DNA from: Clostridia bacterium
GTDB taxonomy: Bacteria; Bacillota; Clostridia; Christensenellales; CAG-138
Assembly (NCBI GenBank): GCA_017514685.1
Contig: JAFWJN010000050.1
Span: 73,836 to 108,858, forward strand
Direction: 5' to 3'
DNA length: 35,023 bases
Part shown: positions 1-7,864 of the stretch, one piece after another
How positions within the stretch are numbered: the stretch's first letter is position 1
Layout of the letters: each line of letters begins with the position of its first letter
Program-made: the position numbers and the translations under genes
Notes under the pieces: generated by a model
Told to the model about the DNA's origin: nothing
What the model saw: the letters and a program-made list of their open reading frames with translations, nothing else
Database searches by the model: none

Positions 1-753
1 GTTCTTTGCCTGGGGGCAATTGCCTGTTCGGCGCCTGCAGCTGCTAAGGATAAAATCATTCTCGGGACATCTGCGGACTATCCCCCGTTCGAATTCATCG
101 TTCTGGATGAAAAGGGACAGCAGCAATATGTAGGAATCGATATTTCGCTGGCGCAGGCAATTGCAGAAGACCAGAACAAAGAGCTGTCGGTTATGAACAT
201 GGACTTTGACAGTCTGATGGCAGCCCTTCAGAAAGGCGATGTGGATATTGTCATTGCAGCGATTGAAGAAACTCCGGAGAGACTGGAAGCTGCAGACTTC
301 TCCAATCCGTATTATACGGATTACCCCCCGATGATTCTGGTCAAAGCAGAAAAGACATCTGAATATACAAGCGTTGAAAGCTTTTCTGGGAAATCCGTTG
401 GTGCACAGACCGGAACGACCAAGGCAGACCTCGTAACAAGCGATCTTCCGGGAGCAAACCTGGTAGCATTGACATCGGTAAATGATCTGGTCAATCAGCT
501 TGTATATGACAAGGTTGATGCAATTCTTCTGGATGGCGCGGTAGCTCTGCAGTACGCGGAGAGCAACAGTGATCTGGTTGTCTCAGATGTCAGCCTTGGG
601 GACGCATATCCTTATTGTGTAGCAGTACAAAAAGGTGATCCGAAAGGATTGCTGAATTCAATCAATGCAACGATTGCAAAGCTGTTGGAAGCAAATCAGA
701 TTCAGGCATTTTCTGAAGCTGCAGACGCGCTTTCCGATCAGGCGATTGAATAA
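1..753 (+). CDS. Amino acid ABC transporter substrate-binding protein (5' end missing)
   Basis: The reading frame is open from base 1 and ends at a TAA at 751-753, so 250 residues are visible and the true start lies outside the window. The first residues (LCLGAIACSAPAAAKDK) look like the end of a signal peptide; the Cys after AIA could be a lipobox cysteine, although it is not a textbook one. The rest is the SBP_bac_3 fold: a first strand with GTSADYPPFEF, then GIDISLAQAIA, the RLEAADFSNPYY segment, the second-lobe hinge VGAQTGTTKADLV and the C-terminal YPYCVAVQKGD. Such proteins catch a polar amino acid outside the membrane and hand it to the permease. The permease gene follows after 5 nt and the ATPase after that, forming a complete importer cassette. 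The substrate cannot be told from these motifs; polar or basic amino acids are usual for the family. Confidence 0.92.
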   Translation, partial: VLCLGAIACSAPAAAKDKIILGTSADYPPFEFIVLDEKGQQQYVGIDISLAQAIAEDQNKELSVMNMDFDSLMAALQKGDVDIVIAAIEETPERLEAADFSNPYYTDYPPMILVKAEKTSEYTSVESFSGKSVGAQTGTTKADLVTSDLPGANLVALTSVNDLVNQLVYDKVDAILLDGAVALQYAESNSDLVVSDVSLGDAYPYCVAVQKGDPKGLLNSINATIAKLLEANQIQAFSEAADALSDQAIE

Positions 754-758
754 AAGCC

Positions 759-1487
759 ATGCTGTACGGTCTGTTTGACGGAATGTCACCGTCTAACTTC
801 TTTAATTTCTCATTTTTACCGAAGTATTTGTCATTCTTTGTGCAGGGTGTGGAATACACCCTGCTCCTTTCAGTCGTATCCGTTGCGATGGCAGTTCTTC
901 CGGCACTGTTGCTTGCCTTGATGCGTCTGAGCAAATGGAAACCGGTAAAATGGTTATCCGGGGCATATATAGCTGTGTTCCGTTCCACTCCGCTGATGGT
1001 GCAGCTTTATATTATTTATTACGGTCTTTTCTCTGTTATAAAAATCCAGCCTTATACAATTTTCGGATTTATCGATATTTCCCGTTTTATTCCGGGTGTT
1101 GTTGCGCTGGCTCTGAATAGTTCGGCGTATGTCGCTGAGATTTTCCGCGCAGGTATTCTGGCAGTGGATGCCGGACAGATGGAAGCGGCAAGATCTCTTG
1201 GGTTATCCAAGTTTCAGGGAATGAAGCTGATTGTGTTGCCGCAGGCGATTAAGAATATTCTTCCTGCGCTAGCCAATGAATTGGTCACGATGGTGAAGGA
1301 ATCTTCTATCTGCTCGATTCTGGGAATGGCAGAGCTGATTTGGGGCGCAAAAACGGTTGCAACGACAACTTACAAAACACTTTCACCGTATGTTCTGGCT
1401 GCGTTTATCTATTTTCTGATCAACTTCCCGGCATCCAAGGGAATTGAGGCAATTGAAAGGAGGATGCGTCGTGGAGATCGGGCATGA
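759..1487 (+). CDS. Amino acid ABC transporter permease, His/Glu/Gln/Arg type
   Basis: The 242-residue product is a hydrophobic inner-membrane protein of the HisMQ/GlnP type, the usual length for this family. Visible features are the first helix region ([31 protein letters not shown]), the [17 protein letters not shown] segment typical of amino acid permeases, and the EAA loop, [22 protein letters not shown], that docks on the ATPase. It would form the membrane channel of the importer. The start used is the ATG at 759, which has no strong ribosome binding site and is probably translated by coupling to the upstream gene that ends 5 nt earlier; an in-frame ATG at 783 is possible. The gene overlaps the ATPase start by 17 nt. 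Confidence 0.93.
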   Translation: MLYGLFDGMSPSNFFNFSFLPKYLSFFVQGVEYTLLLSVVSVAMAVLPALLLALMRLSKWKPVKWLSGAYIAVFRSTPLMVQLYIIYYGLFSVIKIQPYTIFGFIDISRFIPGVVALALNSSAYVAEIFRAGILAVDAGQMEAARSLGLSKFQGMKLIVLPQAIKNILPALANELVTMVKESSICSILGMAELIWGAKTVATTTYKTLSPYVLAAFIYFLINFPASKGIEAIERRMRRGDRA

Positions 1488-2214
1488 GATAATCTGTGCA
1501 AAAAACCTCGGAAAAGTATTTGACGGGAATGTAAAAGCGTTGACAGATTGCGACTTGTCAATCAAAGCCGGTGAAGTAGTGGCGATTATCGGACCGAGCG
1601 GCAGTGGAAAATCCACACTTCTAAGATGTCTCAATCTCATGGAAATACCGACTTCGGGAACGATTCTGTTCAATGGCGTAGAATTAACGGGGAAAAAAGT
1701 CAATATTGATGAACAGCGGCAGAAGATGGGAATGGTATTCCAGCATTTCAATCTGTTCCCGCATAAGACCGTGCTTCAGAATATCATGCTGGCACCGGTG
1801 ACACTGAAAAAACGCACCAAGGCTGAAGCAAAGAAAAAAGCTCTGGAACTGCTTGAGAGAATTGGGCTTTCCGATAAAGCGGACACCTATCCCAATATGC
1901 TTTCAGGCGGTCAGAAACAGAGGATCGCGATTATTCGTGCATTGGCAATGGAACCGGAAGTCATGCTGTTCGATGAACCGACTTCTGCCCTGGATCCGGA
2001 GATGGTCGGGGAGGTGCTTGATCTTATGCGGAGGCTGGCAGATCTTGGCATGACAATGGTTGTAGTCACGCATGAAATGGGGTTTGCCAGAGAAGTTGCC
2101 GACAGGGTAATCTTTATGGATGAAGGTAAAATGATAGAGGAAAATACGCCGAAAGAGTTGTTCGAACATCCTAAAAATCCAAGAACGCAGCTTTTTCTCT
2201 CAAAAGTACTGTAA
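1471..2214 (+). CDS. Amino acid ABC transporter ATP-binding protein
   Basis: This 247-residue protein is the ATPase that powers the importer. It shows Walker [10 protein letters not shown], the Q-loop [11 protein letters not shown], the ABC signature LSGGQKQR, Walker [14 protein letters not shown] and the switch histidine in [22 protein letters not shown], all typical of GlnQ/HisP-type polar amino acid ATPases. The start is taken at the GTG at 1471 because an AAAGGAGG ribosome binding site lies at 1456-1463, 7 nt upstream. A longer frame opens at a TTG at 1444, but that has no binding site and would read through the Shine-Dalgarno. The gene begins inside the end of the permease gene, which points to coupled translation. 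A terminator follows at 2265-2294. Confidence 0.95.
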   Translation: MEIGHEIICAKNLGKVFDGNVKALTDCDLSIKAGEVVAIIGPSGSGKSTLLRCLNLMEIPTSGTILFNGVELTGKKVNIDEQRQKMGMVFQHFNLFPHKTVLQNIMLAPVTLKKRTKAEAKKKALELLERIGLSDKADTYPNMLSGGQKQRIAIIRALAMEPEVMLFDEPTSALDPEMVGEVLDLMRRLADLGMTMVVVTHEMGFAREVADRVIFMDEGKMIEENTPKELFEHPKNPRTQLFLSKVL

Positions 2215-2264
2215 GAAAGAGACAGGAGATAAACAGTAAAGTAATATTCCCTAAAACAATTCAA

Positions 2265-2294
2265 AGAGAGCTTGAAACCAAGCCCTCTTTTTTT
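2265..2294 (+). terminator. Intrinsic terminator of the ABC importer operon
   Basis: A 10-bp stem with one mismatch (AGAGAGCTTG / CAAGCCCTCT, loop AAAC) is followed by seven T residues. It lies 51 nt after the ATPase stop. Read on the other strand it has only a broken T tract, but it could also stop the convergent glycine operon, for which no better terminator is visible. Confidence 0.8.
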
Positions 2295-2368
2295 GCAAAG
2301 AATGGAGTGCGGTGGAAAAGACACCCCGCAATCAATTCCACGGTCTGAAATATTATGTCAGAAAACCA

Positions 2369-3757
2369 TTAAGAATCCGGGTCAAGTTTGTAACAAAGAT
2401 CGCTCAGGGCAGCACTTAATGCTTCTTCATAGGAAGGATGCGGACGTATGATTCGAAGGAGATCTATTGGAGTATGACCACATGCAATTGCTTCCGAAAG
2501 CTGAGAAATGATGTCGGAAGCGTTCGTGCACATGAGCTGGGCTCCCAGAAGGTGCTTTGTTTCAGCGTGAGCAACCAGTTTCATAAATCCACGGTCGCCG
2601 TTGATGATAACAGTGCGGCCGTTTGATGACATAATTGCTTTTCCTGTTTTGACGGGGATTTCCAGTGCTTTTGCTTCTGCTTCCGTAAGGCCGACAGTAG
2701 CGATCTCCGGACGGGTATACACGCATCCGGGAATGAGAGAAAGACGGAAATCACTTCGTTTTCCAATCATTTCATTAACGGCAAAAATACCTTGCGCGGT
2801 GGCGACATGAGCAAGCTGCACGGGAGAAGAAACATCCCCGATTGCCCAGATGCCCGGGAGACTGGTCTCAAACCGTTCGTTTACTCTGATCCTACGACCG
2901 TCCATTTCGGGAAGCATATCATTCTGAAACAATTCATCTGTATACGGGCGGCGACCGATGGCGCAGAGTACTTTCTCGCCGACAACACTGACCGGCTTGC
3001 CTTTGCATTCAAAGTTCACTTGAAGACCGGACTCAGCTTTTTCCAGATTTTTTACTATAGCCCCGGTGTAAATTGTTGCACCGCGCTTTTTCATAATCAT
3101 TGTAAGATTCTGTCCCAGTTCACGGTCCATGGCAGGAAGAAGACGATCCAAACCCTCTATGACGGTAACATTGATACCAAGATCGGTAAAGAAAGTGGCA
3201 AATTCCATGCCGATGACCCCGCCTCCGATGATGATAACCGATTGGAAGTCACCGGAAATGCCGTCAAGCAGTTCATCGGAAGTCATAACTCCGTCAAGTT
3301 CCAGCCCGGGGATAGGAGGCCTTGCGGGAATGGAGCCTGTGGCAAGAAGAATGTTCTGAGCTGTATAGACTCCTTCGCTTTCCCCCGAAACGGCAACTGT
3401 ATGAGGCGCTGTCACAGTACCGGTTCCCCGTAGAAGAGCTGTTTTTGTGCTTTTCAGAAGGCTTTCTACACCGGAACGGAGCTTCTCCACAACCTGCTGT
3501 TTATAGGCATACATAGAAGGAAGGTCATAGGAAAGTCCGTCGGCTGATATCCCTATGGAAGCTCCTTCCTTTGCTTCCTCAAATACTGCGGAGGCATGGA
3601 GCAGGGCTTTGGTGGGAATACAGCCACGGTTAAGACAGGTGCCTCCAACTTCGCGGCGCTCTACCACGGCAGTTTTCAGACCGGCTTTTGAGGCATGGAG
3701 GGCAGCTTCATAGCCGCCGGGACCTGCGCCGATAACAATAAGATCGTAATCAAACAT
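2369..3757 (-). CDS. lpdA: Dihydrolipoyl dehydrogenase (glycine cleavage L protein)
   Basis: This 462-residue flavoprotein reoxidises the dihydrolipoyl arm, here most likely that of GcvH, and passes electrons to NAD+. The N-terminal FAD-binding motif GAGPGG is at residues 10-15, and the redox disulfide is CLNRGC with C41 and C46. A second Rossmann motif, IIIGGGVIGMEFA, binds NAD. The ATG-type FAD motif is seen in IWAIGDV, and the C-terminal interface carries the catalytic His440-Glu445 pair in HPSYEEA. All catalytic residues are present and the length is normal. It has no N-terminal lipoyl domain. It is the last gene of the glycine operon and starts 2 nt after the lipoate ligase stop. Since it sits inside this operon rather than beside pyruvate dehydrogenase genes, it is probably the L protein of glycine cleavage, although it could serve other complexes. 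Confidence 0.96.
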   Translation of the reverse strand: MFDYDLIVIGAGPGGYEAALHASKAGLKTAVVERREVGGTCLNRGCIPTKALLHASAVFEEAKEGASIGISADGLSYDLPSMYAYKQQVVEKLRSGVESLLKSTKTALLRGTGTVTAPHTVAVSGESEGVYTAQNILLATGSIPARPPIPGLELDGVMTSDELLDGISGDFQSVIIIGGGVIGMEFATFFTDLGINVTVIEGLDRLLPAMDRELGQNLTMIMKKRGATIYTGAIVKNLEKAESGLQVNFECKGKPVSVVGEKVLCAIGRRPYTDELFQNDMLPEMDGRRIRVNERFETSLPGIWAIGDVSSPVQLAHVATAQGIFAVNEMIGKRSDFRLSLIPGCVYTRPEIATVGLTEAEAKALEIPVKTGKAIMSSNGRTVIINGDRGFMKLVAHAETKHLLGAQLMCTNASDIISQLSEAIACGHTPIDLLRIIRPHPSYEEALSAALSDLCYKLDPDS

Positions 3758-3759
3758 GT

Positions 3760-4740
3760 TTATATCTCCTGTTGCTGTAATAGAGTACAGATATCTTCAG
3801 AGTGAATAATACCAGCCTGCTGTACGCGGGATGAAAGAACGGAAGAGGAAAATGGGCAGCCTTCGAGAACTTTTTCCAGAGCCGGAGGAAAAGAGGAATC
3901 CATATCATCTGAATAGATCCGGGCTTGCCGGACAATCCCGCTTTCTACCAGCAGCTGCAGTTCGATATTCCCCCAGGGAAACCGTTTCTCGCATCGGAAA
4001 GTGAAAGGAAGCCGGATTCCGCAGCACCATGCCCGGCTCATATAAAAAGTCCTTAATTCATCGATCTTTTTTTGATCTTCTTCCGACAAAACCAATGGAT
4101 GGCTTTTCAGAGCATAGACCTGCTCGAAAGCATTTGTCAAAGATGCTTTCAACGCATCGATCGTGATTGCCGGACAGAGTTCTTTCAGATTTACGACCCG
4201 GGAACAGACAGAGGAAACGCTTTTCGATTCCAGCTTTGCTTTTCCCGGCGTGAGGTAACGGGAAAGCTTGTTTCCATCCACATCGACCAACAGTGTTCCG
4301 TGGTGGTAGGAACGGTTTCCGCTTCTATAGAATGCGTTTCCGGAAAACTTGCGTCCGCCGACGGTCAGATCGTTCCTCCCGGACAGTTCGGCAGAGATAC
4401 CGAACTGCCGGCATGCGGTCAGAAGAACCCGCTGCTGCTTTTCAAGATCGTAGTCTGAGGTCTGGACTAAAAAAGTGAAATTCAGATTTCCATGATCATG
4501 AAATACGGCACCGCCTCCGGAAAGACGCCGGACAAGGTGGCCTCCTTCCTCTTCCAGAAGAGAGACGCGGCATTCTGCCCAGGGATTCTGATTCCGTCCG
4601 ATGACCACAGTATTTTCATTCTGCCACAGATACAAAAGGCAGCACCCGCCTTCGACGGTTTCCAGCAGGTGCTGCTCCACAGCTAAGTTGAAATAAGGAT
4701 CGAATGATCCGCTTTCATAGGTTTTAAGCGTTTCGATCAT
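3760..4740 (-). CDS. lplA: Lipoate-protein ligase A
   Basis: The 326-residue product belongs to the LplA class of lipoate ligases, which activate free lipoate with ATP and attach it to a lysine of lipoyl-domain proteins. The signature RRLSGGGAVFHD is at residues 71-82, and the lipoyl-adenylate-binding lysine is K131 in GGRKFSGNA. A C-terminal accessory domain (about residue 240 onward) is present, as in full-length LplA, so no separate LplB is needed for activation. The gene overlaps gcvPB by 4 nt and ends 2 nt before lpdA. Its position in the operon implies that its substrate is the GcvH encoded upstream and that the cell scavenges lipoate. No lipA or lipB is seen nearby. Confidence 0.95.
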   Translation of the reverse strand: MIETLKTYESGSFDPYFNLAVEQHLLETVEGGCCLLYLWQNENTVVIGRNQNPWAECRVSLLEEEGGHLVRRLSGGGAVFHDHGNLNFTFLVQTSDYDLEKQQRVLLTACRQFGISAELSGRNDLTVGGRKFSGNAFYRSGNRSYHHGTLLVDVDGNKLSRYLTPGKAKLESKSVSSVCSRVVNLKELCPAITIDALKASLTNAFEQVYALKSHPLVLSEEDQKKIDELRTFYMSRAWCCGIRLPFTFRCEKRFPWGNIELQLLVESGIVRQARIYSDDMDSSFPPALEKVLEGCPFSSSVLSSRVQQAGIIHSEDICTLLQQQEI

Positions 4741-6140
4741 GAACGGGTGTATCGGAGAACAGGAGTTCTGGCAGCTTTTACTTCGTCTGGCCTGCCGATC
4801 TGAGCAGCGTGAGGCGCTTCGTGCATGTATCCGGGATCCTTGTAACCGAGTTCATAAAGAGTACGGAAGACCTCTGCCGCCCAGTCCAGCGTTTCTTTGC
4901 TTTCCGTTTCCGTTGGTTCCAGCATAAGCGCTTCATGAACGATGAGCGGGAAATACATTGTCGGAGGATGCATGCCGTAGTCGATAAGCGATTTGGCAAC
5001 ATCCAGAGCGGATACGCCAGTCGCTTTTTTATATTCGGACAGATCCAGAACAAATTCGTGCATGCAGATCCGGTCAAAAGCAGGAGTGAAGGTGCCTTTG
5101 ATCCGAGCCATCAGATAATTGGCGTTCAGGACGGCGTTTTTAGCTGCTTCCGAAATTCCTTCTCTTCCAAGCGTCAGCAGATATGTCAAGGCGCGAACGA
5201 CCACTAAAAAGTTTCCCATAAAACTGCGGACCTGAAGATGCCCTTCCTCTTCCATTAAGGCAGAGTGAGGCAAAAACGGAACGAGGAACGATTTGCAGCC
5301 GACTGCTCCCGCCCCCGGACCTCCGCCGCCATGCGGAGTCGCAAAAGTCTTATGCAGATTAAGATGGACGCAGTCAAAGCCCATATCTCCGGGACGTACG
5401 ACACCCATGACCGCATTCAGATTGGCTCCGTCATAGTAACAAAGTCCGCCGGCTTCATGAACGAGCCGTGTGATTTCCGGAATGTTCTCATCAAAGATGC
5501 CGACTGTGTTCGGATTGGTGAGCATAAGACCTGCCGTATCCTCGCCGAGGACCGCTCTTAAGGCATTCAGATCAACACATCCGTCAGGCGCAGAAGGAAT
5601 ATTCACCACCTGATAACCGCACATGGCCGCCGTGGCGGGATTGGTACCATGAGCGGAGTCAGGTACAATGATCTTGGTGCGTTTTTGATCGCCTCTGCTG
5701 TCGTGATACTGCTTGATGAGCAAAACACCGGTGAATTCTCCGTGCGCACCTGCTGCAGGCTGGAAAGTCATGCCGTCCATACCGGTGATTTCGCAAAGAT
5801 ATTTTTTTGCGGTTTCAAGAACTTCAATGCAACCGGCAACAGATGACTCGGGAGCCAGAGGATGGATTGAAGTAAAACCGGGGAGGGAAGCCATTTCCTC
5901 ATCAATGCGGGGATTGTACTTCATGGTGCAGGAACCCAAAGGATAGAAACCGCAATTAACGCCATGCACATGTTTGCAGAGCTCCGTATAATGGCGGGAA
6001 ACATCGGTTTCACTCATTTGCGGAAGCATGGGAGCTGTTTCTCTTTTCAGAGAAGAAGGCATTTCGGTCGGAGGAACATCACAGGTAGGAAGGATCGAAC
6101 AACGGCGGCCTTGCACGCTCTTTTCAAAAATCAGCTTCAT
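4737..6140 (-). CDS. gcvPB: Glycine dehydrogenase (decarboxylating) subunit 2
   Basis: This 467-residue protein is the PLP-binding half of the split P protein. With GcvPA it decarboxylates glycine and loads the aminomethyl group on lipoyl-GcvH. The PLP lysine is K264 within NLHKTFATPHGGGGPG, the glycine-rich segment typical of P proteins, and the other hallmark DSAHGTNPAT is at residues 161-170. Length and start fit GcvPB; the N-terminal LIFEKSVQGRR segment is also typical. It overlaps gcvPA by 4 nt and lplA by 4 nt, which indicates translational coupling and matched dosage of the two P subunits. Confidence 0.97.
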   Translation of the reverse strand: MKLIFEKSVQGRRCSILPTCDVPPTEMPSSLKRETAPMLPQMSETDVSRHYTELCKHVHGVNCGFYPLGSCTMKYNPRIDEEMASLPGFTSIHPLAPESSVAGCIEVLETAKKYLCEITGMDGMTFQPAAGAHGEFTGVLLIKQYHDSRGDQKRTKIIVPDSAHGTNPATAAMCGYQVVNIPSAPDGCVDLNALRAVLGEDTAGLMLTNPNTVGIFDENIPEITRLVHEAGGLCYYDGANLNAVMGVVRPGDMGFDCVHLNLHKTFATPHGGGGPGAGAVGCKSFLVPFLPHSALMEEEGHLQVRSFMGNFLVVVRALTYLLTLGREGISEAAKNAVLNANYLMARIKGTFTPAFDRICMHEFVLDLSEYKKATGVSALDVAKSLIDYGMHPPTMYFPLIVHEALMLEPTETESKETLDWAAEVFRTLYELGYKDPGYMHEAPHAAQIGRPDEVKAARTPVLRYTRS

Positions 6141-7450
6141 GCAATCGCCTCCTTTACGATAGAAACAACTTCATCCAGCGTTTCCTTCGAAACTTTTTCC
6201 GTCACACACCAAAGGACTCCGTCCGCATATGGGAGACCGCCTAAAATATTTTTTTCGTCCAGGGCGGCCAGGACTTTGTCAGGCTTTGGCATATCGAGGA
6301 GAAATTCATGGAAGAATTCTCCTTCAAAACGGCGGCTGATCCCCGGAAGGCTGCAAAGCTGTTCGCAGAGATAATGTGCTTTTGCCATCGATGAACTTGC
6401 GGCCTCCGCCAGTCCGTCCGGACCCATAACGGCAAGGTAGACACTTGCGGTCAGGGCGCAGAGCGCTTCGTTGGAACAGATGTTGCTGCCGGCCTTTTCT
6501 CTGCGGATATGCTGTTCCCGCGCCTGCAGGGATAAGACATAGGCCCGATTTCCCGCATTGTCCGTTGTTTCACCCACGATCCGGCCGGGGAGTCTGCGCA
6601 TGTATTTCTGCGTAGTAGCCATAAAGCCAAGATAAGGACCGCCGAACCCGATTGGAAGCCCGAGTGGCTGACCTTCGCCAACAGCAATGTCCGCGCCCAG
6701 ATCCCGGGGTGTTTTCATAATGCCGAGAGCGATCGGGTTGCAGCCCAGAATGAACAGGGCTCCCGATTCGTGGACAGCGTCGGAAAGAGCATCTGCGTCT
6801 TCAAACAGACCGAAGAAATTCGGCTGCTGGACATAAACCGAAGCTACTTCCGGCCCGAGGAGGGCTTTCATTGCCTCCAAATCGGTTTTACCGTTCTTCG
6901 TTGGAATGATCTTTACTTCGTCGTTGGTACCGTAACTGTAGGTACGGATGGTATTGATTACATCCGGATGTGTGGAAGCGGAAACAAGGGTGATCCTGCG
7001 CTTCCGGTCCCTCGCCATTGCAGCGGCTTCCGCTGCCGCGGTAGCGCCGTCATAGACGGATGCATTGGAGACATCCATGCCGGTGAGTTCACAGATTTCT
7101 GTCTGATACTCAAAAATGGACTGCAGAACGCCCTGACTGATCTCAGCCTGATAAGGAGTGTATGCGGTGAGGAACTCTTCCTTGGCGGGAATCTGCTTTA
7201 CGATGCTGGGGATATAGTGGTCGTATGCGCCGGCTCCGCGCAGAACAGTATCATAAACTCTGTTCTTTTTGGCCATTGCTGCAAGAGCTCGGCTGACTTC
7301 CAATTCGCTTTTTCCTTCCGGCAGATCGAGAAGATGATCAAGATACATGCCTGCCGGCACGTCTTTATACAGTTCCCGATAGTCCGAAAGCCCGATCGAC
7401 TGAAGCATCTCCCGTCGCTGTTCCTCAGTGGAAGGAACGTAGCTTCCCAT
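6137..7450 (-). CDS. gcvPA: Glycine dehydrogenase (decarboxylating) subunit 1
   Basis: This 437-residue subunit pairs with GcvPB to form the heterotetrameric P protein found in Firmicutes, archaea and Thermus-type bacteria. It carries the characteristic GAGAYDHYIPSIV segment, followed by AYTPYQAEISQGVLQSIFEYQT and NASVYDGATAAAEAA. Near the C terminus RFEGEFFHEFLL is also typical. Both GcvPA and GcvPB are folded like type I PLP enzymes but only GcvPB holds the PLP lysine. The gene starts 3 nt after gcvH ends and overlaps the gcvPB start by 4 nt. Confidence 0.97.
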   Translation of the reverse strand: MGSYVPSTEEQRREMLQSIGLSDYRELYKDVPAGMYLDHLLDLPEGKSELEVSRALAAMAKKNRVYDTVLRGAGAYDHYIPSIVKQIPAKEEFLTAYTPYQAEISQGVLQSIFEYQTEICELTGMDVSNASVYDGATAAAEAAAMARDRKRRITLVSASTHPDVINTIRTYSYGTNDEVKIIPTKNGKTDLEAMKALLGPEVASVYVQQPNFFGLFEDADALSDAVHESGALFILGCNPIALGIMKTPRDLGADIAVGEGQPLGLPIGFGGPYLGFMATTQKYMRRLPGRIVGETTDNAGNRAYVLSLQAREQHIRREKAGSNICSNEALCALTASVYLAVMGPDGLAEAASSSMAKAHYLCEQLCSLPGISRRFEGEFFHEFLLDMPKPDKVLAALDEKNILGGLPYADGVLWCVTEKVSKETLDEVVSIVKEAIA

Positions 7451-7453
7451 GGC

Positions 7454-7831
7454 TTATGCCTCCGAAGCGCAGTGTTCTTCGTATGCGGCAGGATCAAGCA
7501 GGTCCTCGGCACCGTCAATGTTGTTGACTTTGATGATCCAGGCGCCGTACGGATCGTTATTCAGCATTTCAGGAGCGTCCAGAAGTTCTTCGTTGATTTC
7601 ACAGACTGTTCCGGTAACGGGGCTGATAAGATCTGATACCGCTTTTACGGATTCAACATCGCCGAATGATTCACCGGCAGTTACATTGTCTCCGATTTCG
7701 GGCAGATTGACAAACACGAGGTCTCCCAGAGCATCCTGGGCAAAATCAGAAATACCGATAACGGCAATATCGCCGTCCATACGGATCCATTCATGGGACT
7801 TGGTATACTGAAGATCTGGGTTGATAGTCAT
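7454..7831 (-). CDS. gcvH: Glycine cleavage system H protein
   Basis: GcvH (125 residues) is the shuttle that carries the aminomethyl group on a lipoyl lysine between P, T and L proteins. The lipoylation site is K63 in ESVKAVSDL, with the family features YTKSHEWIR near the N terminus, GISDFAQDALGDLVFVNLP, and SPVTGTVCEIN on the far side of the lipoyl hairpin. It is preceded by an AGGAGG ribosome binding site 8 nt from the ATG. It lies 33 nt after the GcvT-SHMT fusion gene and 3 nt before gcvPA. The lipoate ligase three genes downstream is its likely modifying enzyme. Confidence 0.97.
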   Translation of the reverse strand: MTINPDLQYTKSHEWIRMDGDIAVIGISDFAQDALGDLVFVNLPEIGDNVTAGESFGDVESVKAVSDLISPVTGTVCEINEELLDAPEMLNNDPYGAWIIKVNNIDGAEDLLDPAAYEEHCASEA

Positions 7832-7864
7832 AATGAATTCCTCCTGATAAGTATTGGTATGGTT

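Noticed and set aside
1444-1470. Longer N terminus for the ABC ATPase from TTG 1444
   Set aside because: The extension translates the AAAGGAGG ribosome binding site; GTG 1471 has the right spacing.
2295-2368. Dedicated terminator for the glycine operon
   Set aside because: Short pairings exist (TCTGA/TCAGA, GGTGGAA/TTCCAC) but none is followed by a T tract on the minus strand.
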